NCBI GenBank assembly: GCA_023213315.1
Contig: JAKCPI010014088.1
Span: 1 to 64,000 of the forward strand
Direction of reading: 5' to 3'
DNA length: 64,000 nucleotides
Origin: Euborellia annulipes
Lineage: Eukaryota > Arthropoda > Insecta > Dermaptera > Anisolabididae
In this document: positions 1 to 10,931 of the stretch, piece by piece
Layout of the letters: the number at the start of each line of letters is the position of its first letter
Numbering within the stretch: position 1 is the stretch's first letter
Position numbers and translations under genes: made by a program
Notes under the pieces: model-generated
What the model saw: only the letters and a program-made list of their open reading frames with translations
Told to the model about the DNA's origin: nothing
The model's database searches: none

Positions 1-929
1 TCCTCATGCCTAGCATCTAAAGGATTGCCGAAATGACAATCGGGCATTTACACACCTTAACTAACATATGACGACTCGAAGATCTCTCTCCCAAGTGAGC
101 CTGTAGTCAGTCCAACAGTGTGAGAAGTCCAGTAGTGTACAGTAACCGATTCTAAAAGAAGGGAGAAAGAAGGGGGGGGGGGAGAAAGACCTAATTGTGT
201 GTCAAGAGGGTATATAGGTTAATTTTCATTTTCAATATTTGTTTCTTAGATTTCAATAATTTAAAAATTTAATTTGAAAATGTTAATATTTTTTTTTTAA
301 TTTAATAAATAAAAGTAAAATAAAAATTTTAATTTAAAAAAATGAAAATCATAGCCTATATATTGTGTTTCCCAACTAATTGCAATTATATCAAGTGATG
401 TTGTTTTTTTATAAAAAAAAGAAAACGTTTATTTATTTATTTATTATTACAATAGTTATTTTTTATTTTATAGAAGATAAAAAAACAACTTCACAAGGTA
501 CAATTGCAATTGAGAAAAAAAGATACAGAAATATTCTGTCAAATATTATGGTTCGGTCCGCCGAAAAATTAAAATTTTGTTTCGACATTGTATACAAATC
601 ATAAGATTACATGTTAGTTGTTTGTGCAAAATATTTTGTTACAATCCGACTTTGTCGCGAATGGAAAAAAAGTTGGGAATCACAGCCTGCCTGCCTGCAT
701 CATATTCTAAGTGTAAGAGTTAAATCTATGCTAACTATTGCTAATATTGTATATATTTGATATAAAAATATTTTGAATTTAAGTAAATAATTTTGGAAGA
801 GATTTTCATTTGAATACGAAATTGTCTTTGGATCAAAGTATTTGGTCTTTATTTAATTTTTTTGATTTTTTTTTCTTTAATTAAATTATTTTGAATGTTA
901 ATTTTATGACTTAATGCAATTTGATTCAA
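1..929. other. AT-rich stretch without a gene
   Basis: I see no supportable gene or repeat family. There is an uninterrupted G run near 172-182 inside a purine-rich patch, and many A/T runs. Short open frames here are AT-rich and low complexity. Confidence 0.6.
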
Positions 930-1328
930 TTTTTTTATAGAAAAATGTTTAATATTTTAATCTTTTTTTTGACTCATTTCACACAAGTTTGGTACCACTT
1001 TAAAATTTCCAGAGATAAATAAATACAAATAGATTAGTAGTAAAAAAGTTGTTAGTAATAAAGGATAGTTATTATTATGATGTATTTTTCTATATTTAAC
1101 AAATAAATTGCCAAAAGAAGAATATCATCTCAAGAGACTTGAAACTATCGTTTAAAATATTCAACTATTTATAGCTACTAAACCGTTTGACTATTATTCT
1201 CTAGAAAAATTTACAAGAGGCCCAAATTGATGTAAAATTTGTCTAAGAAAAATCTGAGTCTCTTAAAATAAACGCTGGGCTTACTTCATTTTATTGAACC
1301 AAAAAAAGGGGTGATCTCCTCGTCGATC

Positions 1329-1459
1329 TCAGGATGTTGACGAGATGAGGCTCGAAGAAGAAGAGGAAGAAACAGAAGTCTCTCGTAGTCTCGTAGTAGC
1401 TCTTACTTCATCAAAATAACCGAGACGAGCAATGAATGAACGTGGGATGCGACGGTGAT
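1329..1459 (-). other. Candidate exon 4b (duplicated)
   Basis: On the minus strand a pyrimidine-rich tract ending TTCTAG lies immediately before position 1459. After it, starting in codon phase 2, a frame of 42 codons runs to TGA at 1331-1329. The same frame in the duplicate (4572-4469) aligns without gaps and shares about 15 of the first 33 residues, including R-x-P-R-S-F, G-Y, L-R and S-V. About half of the shared residues are encoded by different synonymous codons, one of them Arg AGA versus CGC. This hints at a coding past. Exon 3b, joined in this phase, carries an in-frame TAG close to its end, so the present copy may be a pseudogene or untranslated sequence. Product not recognised. Confidence 0.35.
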
Positions 1460-2151
1460 CTAGAATAAAAAAAAGTAATAATAATTTTAATAATAATAAG
1501 GTTTTAAAAAAGTGCTATAAGCTATTTGGTATCTTCACAAAGAGAATTAGATTAATAGAATATTTTCAATTCTTATTTACACTGGAGTCTTCTAGATCGA
1601 CTCCTTTCAGGAACAGAAATTTATGATTAAATAACATATTTTTGTTTTTAATTGAAATAATTTATTTAATTTATTCAATTTGTAATCCACTAGAACTTTG
1701 CTTATTATCATCAGAGCCACCGAGAGATTTTCATTCATATAGGCCATCATCCACCTCCCTCCCCCCCCCCCACAAATAAGAAAACCTTTAAATTCGATAT
1801 GATCTTCTATGAGCTTTAGAGAGAAAAGATTTTTGAAAATATTTTTCAATATTTTTTCTTCTTTATCCAGTAATGATATACTTTTTTATAATTTACTTAA
1901 TTTAAACTTTTTAATAAAAAAATAGTATTTTAATTCATTTTCAAATTAAAAAATTAATTCTTTTTGTTTTATTAAGTGAATAAATAGGGCTACTTTTATA
2001 TTTGAAAGAATAACTAGCAAAGAATATTCGATGTTTAACTGGTCTGTATAAAATAATTATATTTTTTTTATAATAATACATATGAATTTATTAATTATAT
2101 TGATTACATATCATAATCACCTCATGAAGTAAATATATGAAAAATAAATAC

Positions 2152-2330
2152 CTGATGGTGTGATTGATGCTTTCTAGACGAGAAGAGAGAGAGAGATGCC
2201 TTCCATTTAGAATGTAATGCCTGGCTCGCCTGTGTGTGTGATGGCATCAGGCAGGAGGCGGCTGCAGCCGCCGCCCCTCCATGGGTCGAGTGGAGGGGAG
2301 GCTAATTGTCGGCCAGCGGAGGCGACAATG
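2152..2330 (-). other. Candidate exon 3b (duplicated)
   Basis: A GC-rich island of 179 nt is bounded on the minus strand by an acceptor-like TTGTTGTCTAG and a donor-like CATCAG|GTATTT. Both boundaries are conserved in the duplicate at 5419-5245, and flanking intron sequence is also shared. The two copies differ in length by 4 nt, which does not keep a reading frame. In the phase needed to join exon 4b a TAG sits about 8 codons before the donor. This may be a non-coding exon, UTR, or decayed coding exon. Confidence 0.4.
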
Positions 2331-2437
2331 CTAGACAACAATCAGAGATAAATTCATTTTTATTAATAAAAATATCAAGTGATAAAACTTTCGATACATC
2401 AAATAAAAATAAAAATATTAATAGTTGGTAAGATAAA

Positions 2438-2540
2438 ATAGCCCTCGGACCGGTGTAATGGCTAGCGTGCTGGCCTTGTATATCAAGGGTTACGGGTTCG
2501 GATCCCAGGCAGTCCGATAATTACATTCTCTTATCTGTAT
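2438..2540 (+). mobile_element. tRNA-derived SINE, family S1, 5' part
   Basis: The head reads ccctcggaccggtgtaatgg and is followed by a B-box-like gggttcggatccc and the family junction caggcagtccgat. The conserved body hairpin (atttaagccatttgg and its complement) and the TG-rich tail seen in longer copies at 49992 and 53191 are missing, so this copy is 3'-truncated or decayed. SINEs of this type are transcribed by RNA polymerase III from the internal A and B boxes and moved by a partner LINE. Confidence 0.7.
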
Positions 2541-3010
2541 ACATGTAAGTCAATATAGAGAGAAAGTATTGATCAAATATTTTTTATATTTTTTGTGGAA
2601 GGATGTGATTTATAAACGAATCATTGACTAATAAAAATTTAATGTTTTATTTTCTCTCGACTTTTCTTTACCTACTAAACTGCATACAACTTAATTCATC
2701 TCTATAAATTTAATAATAATATAATTATTATAATTGTGGCGTATCTGAGGAGACCAGTATTAATTAGTCCCTGCACTCTCCAAACTAAGCAGAATATTAA
2801 ATTATTCGTGATTTGGATTGATATAATAATAGTAATAATATTCATTGAGATATTAATATTGGTCAAAGAGATATGAAAATATCAACCAGAATGATTTTTG
2901 CTATTTATTTATCTATTTATCTAGCGATCAGCATGAAACTCACTCAAAACCAAGACAATCTCATATATTTTATGAATATATAAAAAAAAAGTAAAAAAAG
3001 TAGGTATTTA
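2541..3010. other. Spacer without recognised features
   Basis: AT-rich sequence. I see no gene, repeat family or long inverted repeat. Confidence 0.5.
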
Positions 3011-3215
3011 CCACTTTTTTCTGGGTTGAAAAGCGAAGAGATGCAGGGAGAGAAGCTTGTAGCCCGGCAGGCATCCACTCGAGTGAGGGGAATAGACGCT
3101 TGCTGGCCTGAGGCGGGAGAGGGAGGGCGAAGGGAGCCGGAGTGGGGGGAAGGTAGTGGTGGGGCGAAGAGGGGGAGAGAGGCAAGGGGAGAGAGGGATG
3201 TTATTATTATCAATT
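3011..3215. other. GC-rich homopurine island between the duplicated units
   Basis: About 200 bp of GC-rich sequence stand out from AT-rich surroundings. From about 3112 the plus strand is almost entirely purine and contains a quadruplex-forming pattern at 3115-3134 (four GGG runs with loops of 3, 1 and 4 nt), with further G runs up to 3200. The minus strand is a long pyrimidine tract. A promoter or 5' exon of a minus-strand unit is possible; a donor-like GTG|GTAAAT lies at the low-coordinate edge. Open frames here are compositionally biased and not convincing. Confidence 0.4.
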
Positions 3216-3241
3216 GAATAGCAATTAAATAACATCGCAGA

Positions 3242-3329
3242 TTTCAAAAAACTGGACATCGAATTTTTGACATGAATCGAATACTTTCTCTTTATATTTT
3301 TCATATATAGGGTAAGAGAAAGTAATAAT
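3242..3329 (-). mobile_element. RepA fragment (left-end palindrome)
   Basis: Minus-oriented copy of the RepA end that carries the start motif actttctcttacc, its inverted partner agagaaagta, and the following gacatcgaatttttgaca block. The rest of the element is absent. Confidence 0.75.
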
Positions 3330-3452
3330 TGAATTAAAAAATAATAATAGTAATAAATAAAACTCCCATAACTTATTAAGTATAACTAGCTGGATCGCCT
3401 GTTTTCGGCGCGCTAAGCATTTAAATTCCATGAATGGAAGTCCATTTGATAG

Positions 3453-3878
3453 TTTTTACTTTCTCTTACCCTATATACGAAATATATAAAGAGAAAGAAA
3501 GTATTCAATTCATGTCAAAAGGTCCTCTCAATCCAAAAAGTGGTTTTCGCGACATGGTCTGTCTGTGTGTGTGTGAGTCAGTGAACAAAATATCTCAGGA
3601 ACTAAAAGAGCTACGAGGTTGACATTTTATATTTAAGTTAGGCGCCTCCCTGGAGCGTGAAAATAAGCTTTTAAGCAAAATCGGCCAAAAAGTACTAGTA
3701 CTTTACTGGTGTACTTTTTCACTTTTTTTCAATTTTCTCCAAATTCACTCCAACTATTTTGTTTAAAATTAATAAATGAACTATTTTTAGATGCTCTTTA
3801 AAAAGTATATCAGTGAAATTTTTCGTGGTACTAAGTGCAACTAAATATATCTCGACAGAAAAAATCTGGTGTGTTGAA
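3453..3878 (+). mobile_element. RepA copy, nearly full internal region
   Basis: Begins with the left palindrome (ttactttctcttacc to agagaaagaaagt). It continues through the acatggtctgtctgtg microsatellite block, the aaaatatctcaggaac block, the agtactagtacttt palindrome and the agatgctctttaaaa block, and ends in the first half of the right palindrome (aaaaaatctggtgtg), after which it is cut off. It points away from the fragment at 3242-3329, so the two left ends face each other across 123 bp. Confidence 0.85.
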
Positions 3879-4468
3879 TGAATTTTATTTTCGAAAGTAA
3901 AGAGGATAATTAAATTTGCCAACCTGCTTTAAACTCTTTTATATGCGTTTCAAATTAAATAGAGCAAACGTTATCTTTTTGTTCGTCTTACGACAATAAG
4001 GGGAATTAACAAAATCAAAAAATAATCTTTCTATTCTAAAAAAAAGATAAATTTGATGATTTTAATTTTCATCTCCAAATTATTTATTAAGAATAAACAA
4101 AAGAAAATGTTTATCCTATTTATTAAGTTTTTTTGACTCATTTTAAGCAAAGTTTGGTATCAGTTTTAAATTTCTAAAGTTATTCTATAGAAATATTTAA
4201 CATAATACCAAAATTTATTTGAGGTTCAGGAATTCTCCAATGAGCAACGCAGCTAGTTGTTTTTCAATTTTTATTATTAAATGTAAAGTGCCAGGGCCAA
4301 CGTTTCGGCCGCAACCAAAATTGATGTAAAATTTGTCAAAGAAAAATCTGAGTCTCCTTTAAAATAAACGCTGGTCTTACTTGAATTAATTCTTCCAAAA
4401 AAAAGATTGAACTCCTCGATCTCAAGATGTTGACGAAAGTGTAGCATGATGAAGAAGCAAATTTTACA

Positions 4469-4572
4469 TTAAGAGGAAGAAGGTACAGAAGCATCTCGAA
4501 GAGTCTTGAAGATGCGCTGATGTACAATATATCCATGATGGCCAAAAAATGAACGTGGAACACGACCATTAT
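4469..4572 (-). other. Candidate exon 4a (duplicated)
   Basis: A minus-strand acceptor-like ttttttccattttag precedes position 4572, at the same place as in the duplicate. The frame then reads 34 codons to TAA at 4471-4469 and aligns without gaps to the frame at 1459-1329 (shared R-x-P-R-S-F, G-Y, L-R and S-V-x-S-S-S). Joined to exon 3a in this phase, the frame extends about 16 codons upstream before a TAA. No start codon or known domain is visible, so the coding status is open. A second overlapping minus frame of 77 codons is not conserved in the duplicate. Confidence 0.35.
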
Positions 4573-5244
4573 CTAAAATGGAAAAAATTCAAAGTTTATA
4601 TATTTATTAATTAATTATATTACATAAAATTGAAAAAAGTGTTAGATTTCGGTCTTTTTCAAAAAGTGTCTTTTGTACTTTGTTAAAAAGTCCCGGGGAA
4701 AAAATTTAAAGAATATAGGCCTAGTTATTTAATGCGAAATAATAAGCCTATCCATTTAATAAGAAATGTTGACAAGGTAAAATTTTTTTGGGGGGTTCCC
4801 GCCTTTGGACAGAAAAAAATATTAATATTATGTAAAAAGTTGCTTATTCATTTGAAATTTTATAAATCATTACTTTCATTAACTATTGTACCTGGCCTAC
4901 CTAAATGAAAAAAATTTTTAATTACATATATGATGAGAGAGTATGAGTTAAGCCAACCAAATGATGTTAAAAGGTCTTCTATTTTGAGTGCCAAAGTGGC
5001 GAAAATATATTTCCATTCTTTGCTATTGATTATGGTCTATTTATTTGTTGCCCGGCTATTTTATACAGTAGTATAAACTTTCAAACGCCTTTTCTCGAAT
5101 TTAATTTCGAACTTTCGCCACTATGATTCCCAGCAGGCAATATTTTTTTTAATATTGGCTTAAGAGTTAGTTCATTTTTTACGATTAATTGTATTCATTT
5201 CATGTCATTATTCCCTCTTGAAAAAATATTTGAATAATAATTAC

Positions 5245-5419
5245 CTGGTGGAGTAGTGCTTTCAAGACCGAGGGAGAGAAGGCTTCCTTGTTATGGCTAA
5301 CGCCTTGCTGGCTCGCCTGAGATTGTGTCTGTGTATGTCAGGCAGGGGCGTCTCTCTCTGAGTAGAATTGTTGGATGACTGTCAGCCCTCCAGGGAGGGG
5401 CGCGCCTCGCTCTACAATA
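5245..5419 (-). other. Candidate exon 3a (duplicated)
   Basis: GC-rich 175-nt island with minus-strand acceptor-like TTGTTGGCTAG and donor-like CACCAG|GTAATT, matching the boundaries of 2330-2152. One frame (phase 0) is open for 40 codons from the acceptor, but the corresponding frame in unit b is not similar at protein level. It could be a non-coding exon. Confidence 0.4.
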
Positions 5420-5465
5420 CTAGCCAACAATAAGAGATAAATTCATTTTTATTAATAATCAAAGT

Positions 5466-7282
5466 TATAAAAATTAAAAAAAAAGAAGTGAGAATAAATG
5501 AATTGAGGAAAGAAGTAGTCCTACATCTATTTGAACCGAAGGTAGATCAAAACAGGGTGATTACAAGTGATTAGAGCGATTTTGTGAGGAGTATGCTCCA
5601 CACTGAAAAATATAGTAATTTTTAATTTATCAATATATTCATCGGTTCTCTCTATGATGTTGACCAAAAGAGGTTGGCAAGAGGAGTTCTAAAGTTTGTT
5701 AATGGAGGGGTCGGCGATTAATAATTCATCGTGTTCTGGATTCCGGAAGGCCTTTTCTTTTCACTAAGAAGCTTTAACTAAAGATGATGCTGATGATGAA
5801 TTTGGAAGAAATTTCCCCAAGGAAATAATTTGTAAACTACCTATAGCATCACCTTGTATAAATTATATTTTACAAATGAAAAATGATGAGAGTTAAAAAC
5901 CTCGAATTCACAATTAATATAATTAAAATAGCTCTGTAAAAAAACCAATGGATAATTATTTTGGGGGTTTTTTAATATTGAATTATTTATTAAATTTATC
6001 ATGTTGAATAATACATAAATATCAAAGGTCAGCTAAATCTATATATTTTATTCATAGTGCCCACTCTCTTTTTTTTAATAATGTCAAAATGAACCTCGGA
6101 TTTTTCCATACCGTCAACATCCTCTAAGCTGATCAAATTTATCATCATAAGGTGATAAATGAATGCGAATGAAATCCCCTCAAAAACTAATATTATATTC
6201 TTTTCTCGTAACGGCAAAGTCATTAATCTAAAATCTCATCTCAGACACGAATTTTTATATTTTAATTAATTCCTGACCTCAATTAAAACTTTTGCATAAT
6301 TGTATGAACTTCGTCGAAAACTATAAACGATACCAACGTGCAGCTTAAAGTAAATATTATTCAAACCTCTACTTTCAAAAGAGTTGGCAACTTTAAAAGA
6401 AAAATGAGAGGGGGGAGAGAGAGAGAGAGAGAGGGAGAAATAGTATTATAGGATAAGAAAAATAAGTATTTCGACCGTCTTAGCCTCGAGGAAGAACACA
6501 ATTGTAAGATCACAAAAGTTAAAATCGACTAGCAACTTGAATATCTGTGGGAAGGAATTTTTTAACAAATTTAACAAGATTTGTTTAAAAATAATGAGTA
6601 TAATCACAAAACTTTAGAAGCCTTCAGGCCTAAATTTTCCTTAAATTTACCATATAAGTTATAAAATACTTGTTAAAATAATAAAACCAATAAGAAGAAT
6701 TTTTACTTCCTAATTGTTTAAGTTTGAAAATGTAAAATAAAATAAAATTCTAATTTAGCGGGATCAGGCTATGCCTGTTTGTCACAACTTTGAAAAAGTT
6801 ACTAACTGTAAGTTCAAAAATAAAATGTCTAATTTTAAAAATTGGTCAGGGGTTTATTGCTTTAGCAGCCGTTTAGAATTATAATGTAATCGAGCTTCAA
6901 TGATAGCATGCGATTCTTAAGTTAGTGAAATTTTAATTTCTCTATTATAAGTGGTCAATGAGAAAATAAAAATAGTTTCAATGAATTAGGAAATAGGACA
7001 ATGTATGTTTGGTCCACCCACTTGGGCTCACAGTTAGTTTTTATATAAATAAGAATAGTAATACAATAAAATATTATAAATAGCTTATTATAAAAAATTC
7101 TCAAAAGATTGGGAGGCCTTAGTTAGGTTTTGCAGCTATTGATTGAAGGAATAAATATTTTCAAAGGATCCCCTAAGTCGGGTTTTGTAGCTAGTAGATT
7201 TAATAAATCTTTGTCTCTCCATCTTAATAAATTTTTTTTTGTTAAGAAGATTGGGTAAAAATGATGTCGAGATGATGGATGT
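5466..7282. other. AT-rich spacer with a GA microsatellite
   Basis: No gene seen. A (GA)n tract lies at about 6410-6436. Two short related motifs containing ggttttg-agcta occur near 7125 and 7180. If the minus-strand unit is real, this is intron between exon 2 and exon 3a. Confidence 0.5.
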
Positions 7283-7392
7283 TTGGGTCTAATCAAAAAA
7301 GTGGTTTTCGGACATGGTTGTTGTGTGTGTGTGTGGTGTGTGTGTTGTGTGTGTGTGTGTTGTGTTAATTTTAAGATGAAGGAATTGAGTAT
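7283..7392 (+). mobile_element. RepA fragment around the TG microsatellite
   Basis: Contains the RepA block tcaaaaaagtggttttcgg followed by acatggttgttgtgtg and an interrupted TG tract at 7318-7365. Both element ends are absent. Confidence 0.6.
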
Positions 7393-7667
7393 GAGGTGAA
7401 AAAAAAAAAAAAAATCAAAATCGAAAAGTTAGTATTGATGTTCATCGATTTCAAAATGTAAAAAAATCAAAAATAATATTAGATGTCAAAATGATTCATT
7501 TTGAGAAACTTCGAACTGATTATAGGGAAGGATAGGAGAATGGGATGAAAAAATAAATATTATTTATAAAATTGAATCAAAGTGTGGGGAAATATCGAAA
7601 AATGGGGAAAAGAAGGGAGAAAGGGGTGTGATTTTTCATTATAGAGAATAAAAAAAAAAATAATTAC

Positions 7668-7764
7668 CTCATATAATTGAAGTTGTTTCAATTGGCAGAG
7701 AGTATAGAAAGCCGCCCAGGTAGATGTCTTTGGAATAAGAAGGCGACGACGGTTGGAGAATTTT
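7668..7764 (-). other. Candidate 97-nt internal exon
   Basis: On the minus strand a pyrimidine-rich acceptor (ATTTTTTTAACAG) is followed by 97 nt that are more GC-rich than their surroundings and end at a donor-like TATGAG|GTAATT. One frame (phase 2 entry, phase 0 exit) is open throughout: 32 codons starting K-F-S-N-R-R-R-L and ending Q-L-Q-L-Y-E. The other two frames have stops. I do not recognise the peptide. It lies between a promoter-like patch (9.4-9.6 kb) and the duplicated exon pairs, consistent with one minus-strand unit. Confidence 0.35.
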
Positions 7765-9396
7765 CTGTTAAAAAAATATCAATTGTTAGAGTAAATAAAC
7801 GTTCATATTAATTTTACCAACGCTGGCCTGATGAAGACACAAGAGACTAAATCGATCGCCAAAAGATTTAATTAATCGAAAAGATAATATTCACATCTGC
7901 TGTTTTAATCTCCACCTCCTTAATAAAAATATATTATCTAAATTAAAAGAAATGTTGATAAGGAAATAAAACTAATAATTTCCTAAACCCTGATCAAGGT
8001 TAAATTTATTTTGATAATAAGGTAATAATAAATAAATGAATACATTTATTATTAAGGTAATGAATAATTTAAAAGAATGAACGTTTTTAGAATAAACCTT
8101 TTATGGAAATATAATGCAAAAGATCCTAGCAATTAAACAAGTTGTGACCTGCTGGTGGAAAGGAAAAATTGTCAAACAAATTTAATGTTTTTCCTCTTTG
8201 AATGCATTAATAAGATTCAAAGATTATAATTTTAAAGGAATTTCACTAGATAGGCCTACTTAATTCTTTGTAAGTATCCTAATGAAAATAGGAATACGGA
8301 ATCGAAATCTTAGTAATTATATTAAATAAAACAAGTGTGGTTTGACTAACAGACAGACTACTAATATTTGGCAATTAGGGCCTACATATAAGCTTAGAAA
8401 AGATTAATTAATTTTAAACATAAATTAAAAAAAGAAATAAATTGTTGAAATTGTTGAGGTTGAGATTTGATATTTAATTTTGAAGACCTATTCGTATGAT
8501 TATTCAAAAAATATACGATTCAGTTTTTACTAGTTAGGCCTACTGGTGGATCAAGTTATCCCAGAAGTTGGACCCGAGACTTCTAGTCTAACCGAGGCAC
8601 CAAGAAATGATTAAGTATTCGAAGACTTAGTACAAAGGAAACACATGATGGTACTTTCTTGTCTAGTAGTAGGCCTAAAGTAATATACTCATAATTAAAT
8701 ATTATTTTAATATTCTTATGATATGAAAGATAATTTTAATGTAAAAGTCTTTCTTAACATCTGTATCTCTACCGAAACGTTATACTCAAAGGACTAAAAT
8801 AAAATCACTGTAAATTATTGTGCTTTCATTTCATTTCAAAATTAAAACATTCCATCCATCAAATATTATTTATATAAGGACAGCCATATTCTTCATCATT
8901 ATTTATATATAAGGCATTCATAATAGCCCTATATTATAATATTTGAACAAGTATGATCGAGTATATAGGCTTGGAATATTGCAAATGCCTTTCCCTTTCA
9001 AGTAATATATTCATTTAGAAGAATTAATTATACATCTTTACAAAATATTCATTTCTTTAGATAGTAATTCTTAGAATAGAAAGATTTTGAATTATATTAG
9101 TGATGGTGAGAGAGATTAATTAAAGACAAAATCGTCTAACAAGAGAAAAGAACCCTTAGCATTCTAGGTTTGAAATGGTATATGAAAGAATATGACTTTA
9201 AAAAAATGGATAAAATAAAATATGCACATGTGAAATTACGAGTAAGTAAGAGAGCAAAAGATATTAACCGATGGCATGCAATCATATATGGTTTAAAAAA
9301 AATATTGAGGAATTATTAAATTTTTATGTTATTTATAAAGATTATATGTTTAAAGTGAATAATAAATAAATAATAATTAATATTGAATCGAAATAC
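7765..9396. other. AT-rich spacer, no recognised feature
   Basis: Possible intron of the minus-strand unit. I see no repeat family and no credible coding frame. A CTGATGAAGACAC string near 7828 lacks the GAAA needed for a hammerhead. Confidence 0.45.
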
Positions 9397-9610
9397 CTAA
9401 GCAAAACGATTGAGAAAGAAGAGAGGACGGCGGAGGCAGCTGCTTGGCGTCATGGCTGCCGGTCAAATGAGAGAGCGTCGGTTTCCTTAGATCAACGAGC
9501 GCAGAGACATTGCTAGGTCAAGAGTCCCCTCTCTACTGATCTGATCAAGCCTCTTGCCTTCTCTTAAAAGCAGGTGTATCATGGCGCCAAAGAATACAGC
9601 TCCGTGATTG
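9397..9610 (-). promoter_or_regulatory. Candidate first exon and promoter patch
   Basis: A GC-rich island is bounded on its low side by a minus-strand donor-like GCTTAG|GTATTT. At its high side the minus strand has a CCAAT motif (taaccaatcacgg) preceded by a pyrimidine-rich tract. Inside are two short minus-strand frames from ATG (31 and 18 codons) that end before or at the donor. No frame from an ATG continues into the 7764 exon. The layout suits a 5' untranslated exon. Evidence is compositional and motif-level only. Confidence 0.3.
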
Positions 9611-10148
9611 GTTAATTAGTGGGGAGGGGGGGAATAGACTGCAGAGACTGCAGAGAGGGGGAAAAGATTGATATGAATAAAAAAAGAATGTGGGGGGGGG
9701 GGTCTCCCACCCAATTAGGATGTGAGGTGAGAGTGGAAGATTCCATTTTAAGATTTAAATAAAAGGGGAGTAAGGTAGTGAATAAAGAGCAGATCTTTTC
9801 TATTATTTCAATAAATAATAAGAACTAATAAGCAATAGGATATAACAGATGAAAACATTTCTTAGAGTAATCAATAATATTTTCTCTTATTATTATAGAC
9901 ATTATAGGGAAATAATAATTATAAATGCAGGAAAATAAAAGAGGAAATTTCAAACGAAATTGAAGCCCCTCTACGTAAATATATTTCTCACTCTATCATA
10001 AATCAAATATTTTTTTAAAATTGATTTAGGAAATGTATTAATAATAATAATATCCTTAAGTATGTTGAACCACGTAGCTACAGCATAACCAAGAAAAAAT
10101 TTGGCCTCAGAATCCCATTTATTTTTTTTATTACAGTCTGGCGTTGCA

Positions 10149-10188
<40 letters not shown>

Positions 10189-10505
10189 CATGATATACCT
10201 TGTTATTTTAAATCTGGCGTAAGACAGTAATAGTGTAATAAAATCTTTCTTAGGTAATAAATGTCTTCTAAAATCAAATAAAGCTCTACCTGTAATGAGC
10301 GGTTCCAATGAACTTGCTTATGAACTGCAATTTGAAATTTATCGTCTTTTACTATAATAATTATTTTGTACAATAAAATAAACAACACCTTAGTTAATAT
10401 AAGAATTTTTTTTTCTTTAGCAGATCATAAAATTTGTTAGTACATAAAAGGTGTTTCAGAAATGAACAAACTGCTGCCACTGTAATCAAGCGAACTGGAA
10501 ATTTT
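9611..10505. other. AT-rich spacer with homopolymer runs
   Basis: Contains a G run near 9693 and a 32-nt T run at about 10151-10182. No gene or known repeat seen. Confidence 0.5.
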
Positions 10506-10931
10506 TTACTTTCTCTTACCTCTATATATGTTAATATATATAGAGAGAAAGTATTGGATTCATGTTAAAAATTCGATGTCGAGATTTTGATGAATATACC
10601 AAAGAATATATTCATACATAGTATACACTTTTTGAGGCCCCGTGAATCCTAAAAAAGGGGTTTTTGCGACATGGTCTGTCTGTCTGTCTGTGAACAAAAT
10701 ATCTCAAGAACAAAAAGTGCTATGAGGTTGTCATTTTATATTTAAGTTAGGTACTCCCCTGGGACGTGACACGAAACTTTTGAACAAAAACGGTTCAAGA
10801 GTACTAGTACTTTACTGAAGCACTTTCAGTTTTTTTCGATTATCTTAAAATTCGCTCCAACGATTTTTTTTTAAATTCAAAAATCAATTATTTTTTAGAT
10901 TCTCTATAAAATGTATTCATTTTGTGATGTG
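10506..10931 (+). mobile_element. RepA copy, 3'-truncated
   Basis: Starts with a clean left palindrome (actttctcttacctctata, gttaatatatata, gagagaaagta). It then carries the gtctgtctgtctgtctgtg block, agtactagtacttta and the agattctctataaaatg block, and stops at 10931 where a second RepA copy begins. The abrupt junction suggests that the second copy inserted here or that both were joined by recombination. Confidence 0.85.

Larger units (their letters stand above)
930..2400. repeat. Tandem duplication, unit b
   Basis: This segment is a diverged copy of 4100-5465, in the same orientation and about 3.1 kb apart. Matching blocks come in the same order: a block around 965-1020 matches 4130-4200; 1225-1290 matches 4318-4385; the exon-like block 1329-1459 matches 4469-4572; and 2152-2370 matches 5245-5455. 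The match includes two minus-strand splice acceptors and one donor. Divergence is high, with many indels, so the duplication is not recent. It may be a tandemly duplicated gene segment. I cannot name the gene. Confidence 0.7.
4100..5465. repeat. Tandem duplication, unit a
   Basis: Counterpart of 930-2400 with the same order of conserved blocks. Between them, intron-like sequence is also recognisably related (for example aaaaaagtgt near 4635 and aaaaaagtgc near 1506). This unit carries an extra piece near 4205-4320 not seen in unit b: a minus-oriented HINE-like end (actagctgcgttgctc on the minus strand) followed by a block with GGCCGAAACGTTGG. Confidence 0.7.

Noticed and set aside
4287..4320. 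GGCCGAAACGTTGG block as a hammerhead
   Set aside because: Has the GAAAC-GTT half only; no CUGANGA core within range on that strand.
7826..7860. CTGATGA string as another hammerhead core
   Set aside because: The second core box reads CTAAA rather than GAAA and no stem II forms.
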